A stretch of DNA of 9,897 bases from an uncultured Clostridia bacterium. Lineage in GTDB: Bacteria > Bacillota > Clostridia > Lachnospirales > CAG-274. Positions 6,214 through 9,897 of this stretch are shown one piece after another (the stretch's first letter is position 1; the number at the start of each line of letters is the position of its first letter). Made by a program: the position numbers and the translations under genes. The notes beneath the pieces were generated by a model. It was not told the origin of the DNA. It saw only the letters and a program-made list of their open reading frames with translations, and searched no databases. Where the stretch lies: assembly GCA_947629215.1 (NCBI GenBank), contig CANRCU010000065.1:1-9897 (forward strand), in the 5' to 3' direction.

Positions 6214-7980
6214 TTATCCTGCGTCGCTAACGTCGATTTCGTAATAGTCAAAGACTTCGTTTTGCCCGACGATTGCGGGGCGATGCTTCAACTCCTTTTC
6301 GGGGTCAAAGGTGTTTTTCTTGTCGAAGTCAGAGAGGTATTTATAGTTCGGGTGCGCGGTAATATCGAATTTATCCGAGATAAAGGGGCGTACACCGCGC
6401 ACTTGCAGAATACATTTACTGCCGTCCATTGTGGCAATTTCGTCTTGTGTCATAAGCTCCTTGCCGAGCTTTTGAAAGTTCAGCCCGTGGGACACCTCGC
6501 GTCCTCGGTTTTCACTTTTATTAAAGCTGTCGATTGTTTCCTTACCCAAGATTTCGGAGATTTCTTTGAGCGTCGTTTTCTCCTTGCCGCCGAGGAACAG
6601 CATAGTATCACAGTTGCCGACTATGGTATCAGCGTGATCTTTGTAAATGGCTTTTAGCTGACTTTGGGATTGCACCACAAGGGAACAAGAGATTTCACGG
6701 CTTCGGAGTACGGCGATCAGACGTTGCATATCCGGGATTTTGATATTTGCAAATTCGTCGAGCAGACAACGGACGTGAACGGGAAGCCGCCCGCCGTACA
6801 CATCGTCGGCTTTGGTACACAGTACGTTAAAAAGCTGTGAGCAGATCAGCGCGTTTACAAAGTCAAAGGTGCTGTTGGTATCGCTTGAAATGATGAATAA
6901 CGCCGTCTTACGATCTCCGAGGGTGTCAAGCTCCATTTCGTCGGTTTCCATAAGTTCGCGGAGTTCCTTAATGTCAAAAGGAGCAAGACGCGCACCGCAC
7001 GATATGAGGATTGATTTTGCCGTTTTACCAGCCGCGAGCTTGTATTTCTTATACTGCTTCACGGCAAAGTGTTCGGGGTCTTTTTCCTCTAATCTCTCAA
7101 ACATAAGGTCAACGGGATTTTGAAATTCCTCGTCGTCCTCGCGGGCTTCGGAAGCGTTAATCATATCAAGCAGAGTGGATATGTTCTTTTCGCTTTCGGG
7201 GGTTTCGTAATGGATATATCCGATCAGCGCACAGTAATAGAGCTTCTCGGCTTTTACCCAAAAGTCCTCGCCGCTTTTTTCGCCGTCGCCCTTGGTGTTC
7301 TCAATCAAGGTGTTTACGAGCTTCAAAATATCGGTTTCGTTATGGATATACGCAAACGGGTTATAGTGCATTGATTTTTTGAAATTGATCGTATTCAGCA
7401 CCTTGATTTTATATCCCGCCCGTTGTAGCATTTTCCCGCACTCAATGAGGACGGTGCCTTTGGGGTCTGTGACAACATAGGAGCTGTGCATTTGCATTAA
7501 ATTCGGTTTTACAAAAAACCGGGTCTTGCCGCTTCCGCTACCGCCGACTACAAGCACATTTTTGTTTCTTGCGTATTTCGGGTGTGACGGGCGGCTTGAC
7601 ATCATAAGACGCTCGGTGTTGGTAAGAAGTACGTTATTTTCAAAAACGGGGTCTATGTACGGGGCAATATCCTCGGCGTTGCCCCAACGTGCCGAGCCGT
7701 ATTCCATTCCTTTGCGGTACTTCCGGGCTTCAAGCCCGCGCACATACATAACAAGGAAGATAAGCCCCGTTCCGATCACGGCGACGGTCAAATCTACGGG
7801 GTGGAAGCTCGGCGCGAATGTTTCAAACGCTTCGGCAAAGCCCTCGCCCATAGCTAACAGCGTTTTCATCACGTCCTCCCGCAAGGAAAGACGGATTGCT
7901 TCGGTGAGCTTGTCAAAGAGATAGACAAAAGCGAGATACGGGAGCTTTAACAAAATAGGCTTGATTGATTTCTTTTTCAT
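6214..7980 (-). CDS. virD4: VirD4-like conjugal transfer coupling ATPase (CD1115 family)
   Basis: A 588-residue coupling protein that links the relaxase-DNA complex to the conjugation channel. Hydrophobic stretches at about 9-22 (ILLKLPYLAFVYLF) and 64-80 (LTVAVIGTGLIFLVMYV) make an N-terminal membrane anchor. The ATPase domain follows: EYGSARWGN at 93-101, Walker A GGSGSGKT at 146-153, YVVTDPKGT at 168-176, Walker B CLLDEFANI at 405-413 (acidic pair 408-409) and the VVQSQSQL motif at 435-442. All are intact, and the length is normal for the family. GAGGG lies eight bases before the ATG, which overlaps the pcfB stop as ATGA, so the two are coupled in translation. This fits PcfB being its partner. 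Confidence 0.95.
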   Translation of the reverse strand: MKKKSIKPILLKLPYLAFVYLFDKLTEAIRLSLREDVMKTLLAMGEGFAEAFETFAPSFHPVDLTVAVIGTGLIFLVMYVRGLEARKYRKGMEYGSARWGNAEDIAPYIDPVFENNVLLTNTERLMMSSRPSHPKYARNKNVLVVGGSGSGKTRFFVKPNLMQMHSSYVVTDPKGTVLIECGKMLQRAGYKIKVLNTINFKKSMHYNPFAYIHNETDILKLVNTLIENTKGDGEKSGEDFWVKAEKLYYCALIGYIHYETPESEKNISTLLDMINASEAREDDEEFQNPVDLMFERLEEKDPEHFAVKQYKKYKLAAGKTAKSILISCGARLAPFDIKELRELMETDEMELDTLGDRKTALFIISSDTNSTFDFVNALICSQLFNVLCTKADDVYGGRLPVHVRCLLDEFANIKIPDMQRLIAVLRSREISCSLVVQSQSQLKAIYKDHADTIVGNCDTMLFLGGKEKTTLKEISEILGKETIDSFNKSENRGREVSHGLNFQKLGKELMTQDEIATMDGSKCILQVRGVRPFISDKFDITAHPNYKYLSDFDKKNTFDPEKELKHRPAIVGQNEVFDYYEIDVSDAG

Positions 7981-8453
7981 AGCGTCAGCCCTCGATCTTT
8001 CTTGTTGACTTTCTCGCGCTGTGCGTTCCGAGCCGCCGCTTTTTCTTTCATTGTGGCAAGCAGTTTCTTGATAGACGGCTTCTGTTCCTTTGTCAGCTTC
8101 TTTGCGGAAAACTCCTTAAACGCCGCCGTCAGAACGTCAGCGTCCCGTCCCTTGAAAAATACAAGATAGCGGGGCGGGTTTTCGGTTGCGTCCTTTTTCA
8201 GCGCGAAGTCTATCCCGTACTTTTTCGCCGTCGCGGTAAAGTCTTTGATATTGCTGTCGGTAATTTCAATGTTTGAAATGCCCGTGTTCTGCTTCATAAG
8301 CTGTTTTAGGGTCTGCTTGCCGCGCGGCTGTTTTCCTTTCTGCGATTTCATTTTGGCAAGCACTTGTTTGATTGCCTCTTGCAGAACGGAAGCGGTCAGC
8401 TTGGTTGTTTTGATTGAAACGGCTACCACTTTTTCGTTTACCTGGTCTTGCAT
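7977..8453 (-). CDS. pcfB: PcfB-family (DUF3801) transfer accessory protein
   Basis: A 158-residue basic protein. Residues 1-35 are a predicted helix with a hydrophobic face (VSIKTTKLTASVLQEAIKQV). The core at about 58-125 (GISNIEITDSNIKDFTATAKKYGIDF, then PPRYLVFFKGRDADVLTAAFKEF) fits the PcfB/DUF3801 family. The tail is Lys/Arg-rich (SIKKLLATMKEKAAARNAQR). In the pCF10 system PcfB works with the relaxase and the VirD4-type protein PcfC to recruit DNA; the adjacent, overlapping virD4 supports the same role here. AGGAGG lies seven bases before the ATG. No relaxase gene is in the window. Confidence 0.9.
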   Translation of the reverse strand: MQDQVNEKVVAVSIKTTKLTASVLQEAIKQVLAKMKSQKGKQPRGKQTLKQLMKQNTGISNIEITDSNIKDFTATAKKYGIDFALKKDATENPPRYLVFFKGRDADVLTAAFKEFSAKKLTKEQKPSIKKLLATMKEKAAARNAQREKVNKKDRGLTL

Positions 8454-8486
8454 TTTGTTCCTCCTTTCGCAAGGTAAATTTCTGTG

Positions 8487-8522
8487 TTAGGGCGGTACCC
8501 CCGAACGGTACGGATTTGTCAT
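8487..8522 (-). CDS. Very short ORF (11 codons) between rep and pcfB, doubtful
   Basis: A GAGGGG sequence nine bases upstream of an ATG just past the rep stop opens MTNPYRSGVPP then TAA, which ends 33 bases before pcfB. The ribosome binding site is plausible, but the frame is too short to judge and I do not recognise it. The same stretch contains GGTACC-like repeats that may be the real signal, if any. Confidence 0.15.
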   Translation of the reverse strand: MTNPYRSGVPP

Positions 8523-8540
8523 ACGGTATCACCCCTCGGA

Positions 8541-9455
8541 TTATTCTTTTTTGAAATAGCCCGCCGCCATATCGTGAGCGACAAGGGCGGTATAGTAGTT
8601 GTCTATGGTGGACGGTGCATTAAAGAGTACAGCCCGTAGATACTGCTTGATGTTGCGTACCTTTGTTGTGTTCTGCTTCATACAATCCAAAACAAACTCT
8701 ATATGCGAGCTATTCAACTTCAAAAACTTTGACTTGACAAGCTCTGCGGGGTAATCGTCGCCCGCTATGCGTAGCGTCTTTCTTGCCGTACATACCGTTT
8801 CAAGAATTATGTCAAGAATTTCGTCAATGCGATCTTTGTCAAATCTGTTGTCGTGTAGGAGAATATCATATTCGATATTATCCTTGATGATCTCCCGATA
8901 TATTTCTACTGCGCTTTCTGTTGCCGCTTCTTTTCCTTTCCGTTCCGTCGGCTCTGCCGCGTCCTCTCCGAAAGGAAAGGGCTCTTGGGAAAGGATAGGA
9001 ATGGAATCGGTATTTGATAAATCCGTAATTGATTTATCTTTCTTTGGTAAGTTAGTATTTAATATATCTTTATTTATTTGCGTTGGATTTTCCGATGTCG
9101 GTTTATCCGATGTCGGATTTTCCAATATCGGATTATCCGTTGTTGGATTTTCCAATAGCGGCTGTGGCTGTTCGTAAATGACGTATTCAATCGCGGTCAT
9201 TTTGCCGCGCTCGTCGCGTCCTTGATACCGCTTGATATATCCCGCTTTTTCAAGCTCCCATATCGCGGTACGGATAGCGTCAACGCTTTCGCGGTTGATG
9301 TATGACAGCCCCGCAAGGGTATAGTCCCAATCTTCGGGTAGGGAGAGCATTTGCGACAACAGCCCTTTTGCCTTTAAGGTCAAGTCTTTGTTTCGTAAGT
9401 GGTGATTGCTCATTACGGTATAGCCTGTGTTTCGCTCCACACGAAAAACTGCCAT
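8541..9455 (-). CDS. Replication initiator-like protein with winged-helix and DUF6017 domains
   Basis: A 304-residue protein beginning MAVFRVERNTGYTVMSNHHL. Residues 1-95 form a helix-turn-helix / winged-helix domain (LTLKAKGLLSQMLSLPEDWD, INRESVDAIRTAIWELEKAG, GYIKRYQGRDERGKMTAIEY), as in initiator proteins of clostridial mobile elements. A polar linker at about 96-180 contains five 5-residue repeats (101-125: LENPT, TDNPI, LENPT, SDKPT, SENPT). The C-terminal part (183-298: EIYREIIKDNIEYDILLHDN, ICARK-like TVCTARKTLRIAGDDYPAEL, NAPSTIDNYYTALVAHDMA) matches what I recall as DUF6017. AAAGGAGT lies about nine bases before ATG. It is the first large gene of the operon. DNA binding is well supported; the initiator role is from family and context. 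A transcription regulator is the alternative. Confidence 0.88.
   Translation of the reverse strand: MAVFRVERNTGYTVMSNHHLRNKDLTLKAKGLLSQMLSLPEDWDYTLAGLSYINRESVDAIRTAIWELEKAGYIKRYQGRDERGKMTAIEYVIYEQPQPLLENPTTDNPILENPTSDKPTSENPTQINKDILNTNLPKKDKSITDLSNTDSIPILSQEPFPFGEDAAEPTERKGKEAATESAVEIYREIIKDNIEYDILLHDNRFDKDRIDEILDIILETVCTARKTLRIAGDDYPAELVKSKFLKLNSSHIEFVLDCMKQNTTKVRNIKQYLRAVLFNAPSTIDNYYTALVAHDMAAGYFKKE
9081..9158. repeat. Five 15-bp iteron-like direct repeats inside the rep gene
   Basis: Five tandem units begin at 9084, 9099, 9114, 9129 and 9144, with plus-strand consensus YGGWTTWTCCRATRT. Each unit encodes five residues of the linker of the Rep-like protein (residues 101-125). The sixth 15-base step (9159-9173) no longer matches. 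In-gene iterons are known to serve as origins in RepA_N-type plasmids, so these could be Rep binding sites; a simple expanded linker is the alternative. Confidence 0.75.
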
Positions 9456-9461
9456 TGTGTA

Positions 9462-9557
9462 TCACTCCTTTGTTTTTGGTCTGTAACGCGATAGTGCGCC
9501 GTTTTCGGTATAGACGGGAAATCCCTTGCCATATCGCCGCCGCGTCCCAAAACGCAT
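9462..9557 (-). CDS. Possible 31-residue protein just upstream of rep
   Basis: ATG at 9557 opens MRFGTRRRYGKGFPVYTENG followed by ALSRYRPKTKE and TGA. The stop falls inside the rep ribosome binding site (AAGGAGTGA), which is typical operon spacing. The peptide is very basic at its N-terminus and has a protein-like composition. The nearest GGAGG is 19 bases before the ATG, which is too far for a good site, and I do not recognise the sequence. It could equally be untranslated leader. Confidence 0.3.
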   Translation of the reverse strand: MRFGTRRRYGKGFPVYTENGALSRYRPKTKE

Positions 9558-9596
9558 TGTGGCGCGTCTGGGCGTACCTCCCGCGTAACTTCGGGG

Positions 9597-9651
9597 AAAA
9601 GAAAAAGCGGCGTTCCTATCTTCCCGTGTGGGAATTAGTAAACGCCGCTTT
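9597..9651 (-). terminator. Strong terminator-like hairpin in the rep leader
   Basis: An 11-bp perfect inverted repeat (arms 9604-9614 and 9641-9651, AAAGCGGCGTT / AACGCCGCTTT) encloses a second 5-bp hairpin (TTCCC-GTGT-GGGAA on the plus strand, 9621-9634). On the minus strand the stem runs into TTTTTCTTTT, so it should end transcription towards rep. It is either an attenuator of the rep-transfer operon or the terminator of an upstream gene now lost. On the plus strand no T-run follows. Confidence 0.75.
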
Positions 9652-9674
9652 AACGGTGTTATTGAATTTTCAGT

Positions 9675-9704
9675 ACAATATCTTGCTTGTCGCCGTCAGA
9701 ACAA
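9675..9704 (-). promoter_or_regulatory. Weak candidate promoter for the rep-transfer operon
   Basis: On the minus strand TTGTTC (9699-9704) and TATTGT (9675-9680) are 18 bases apart in an A/T-rich stretch, an acceptable but poor sigma-A match. Transcription from here would enter the terminator-like hairpin at once. No better candidate was seen between 9652 and 9742. Confidence 0.25.
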
Positions 9705-9742
9705 CATATTTTTTATTGTTTTTCTACGGTTTTGAAAAGTAA

Positions 9743-9897
9743 CGCTATCTAACTTCATCTTTCAACCGTCCCGACTTCCAAAGGATGATGGATGACGTAA
9801 ACAGCGGACGAATCGGCACGATTATCGTAAAGGATATGTCCCGTTTCGGCAGAGATTATATTATGGTCGGCTACTACACCGAAATCATGCTGCCGCA
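9743..9897 (+). pseudogene. Serine recombinase fragment, N-terminus missing, runs off the right edge
   Basis: The plus-strand frame from 9743 reads RYLTSSFNRPDFQRMMDDVN, then SGRIGTIIVKDMSRFGRDYI and MVGYYTEIMLP to the window end. This is the second half of the resolvase/invertase catalytic domain, with the KDMSRFGRDY motif (arginines of the active site), as in TnpX-type large serine recombinases of clostridial elements. The normal N-terminal 60-70 residues with the catalytic serine are absent. A TAA in frame stands at 9740-9742, and no resolvase-like sequence is visible upstream. Similarity begins at about 9752 (the family usually has GYSGTxFNRPDF). The first in-frame ATG is at 9785. It points away from the transfer genes. 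Either the gene is truncated by recombination, or a junction joins it to the element here. Confidence 0.8.

Noticed and set aside
6211..6657. Plus-strand open frame of 148 codons
   Set aside because: Antisense to the VirD4 C-terminal part, whose translation is clearly family-like; the hydrophobic, Phe/Val-rich product is typical of shadows.
8487..8535. Three near-repeats of CGGTAC/CGGTAT between rep and pcfB
   Set aside because: Too short and irregular to claim an operator; reported only in the short ORF entry.
9081..9158. CRISPR-like repeat array
   Set aside because: Units are contiguous 15-mers with no spacers and lie in frame inside rep.
9302..9742. Plus-strand open frame of 146 codons ending just before the recombinase fragment
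   Set aside because: It is antisense to rep and its leader and shows no resolvase motifs, so it is not the missing recombinase N-terminus.

Overview
The window is a piece of an integrative and conjugative (or mobilisable) element of the Tn1549 / Clostridioides difficile CTn4 type. The likely host is a Firmicute of class Clostridia, such as a gut Lachnospiraceae or Oscillospiraceae. This rests on strong AGGAGG ribosome binding sites, a GC content that looks moderate, near 50%, and a gene order typical of those elements: replication protein, PcfB, VirD4, Maff2, TrbL/VirB6-like, PrgI, VirB4 and CD1108-type wall hydrolase. The host assignment is inference from family resemblance; no database was searched.

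Almost everything is on the minus strand and reads right to left as one long transfer operon. From right to left: a leader with a strong terminator-like hairpin (about 9597-9651) and a possible 31-codon ORF; a DUF6017-type replication protein (8541-9455); pcfB (7977-8453); the VirD4 coupling ATPase (6214-7980); a 220-base structured spacer with three hairpins and an orphan Shine-Dalgarno (5993-6213); the Maff2 small membrane protein; the TrbL/VirB6-like channel protein; an MT-A70 adenine methyltransferase; PrgI; the VirB4 ATPase; a second, permuted-type methyltransferase split by a frameshift; and the N-terminal part of a CD1108-type lysozyme/peptidase that runs off the left edge. Many junctions are tight or overlap (ATGA or GTGA), so translational coupling is likely.

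The only other coding sequence is at the right edge on the plus strand: a serine recombinase fragment without its N-terminal catalytic part, running off the window.

The genes fit one process. The Rep protein handles element DNA after excision or transfer. PcfB and VirD4 bring the DNA-relaxase complex to the channel. VirB4, PrgI, TrbL and Maff2 form the membrane channel and its motor, and the CD1108 protein opens the peptidoglycan. The two methyltransferases may protect the incoming DNA from restriction.

The points most worth a second look are: an apparent ATT start codon in the MT-A70 gene, without which the catalytic DPPW motif would not be translated; a GTGA frameshift that separates the catalytic and SAM-binding halves of the other methyltransferase; the structured spacer between virD4 and maff2, which has alternative pairings and a possible leader peptide; five 15-bp iteron-like repeats inside the rep gene; and the truncated recombinase at the right end.
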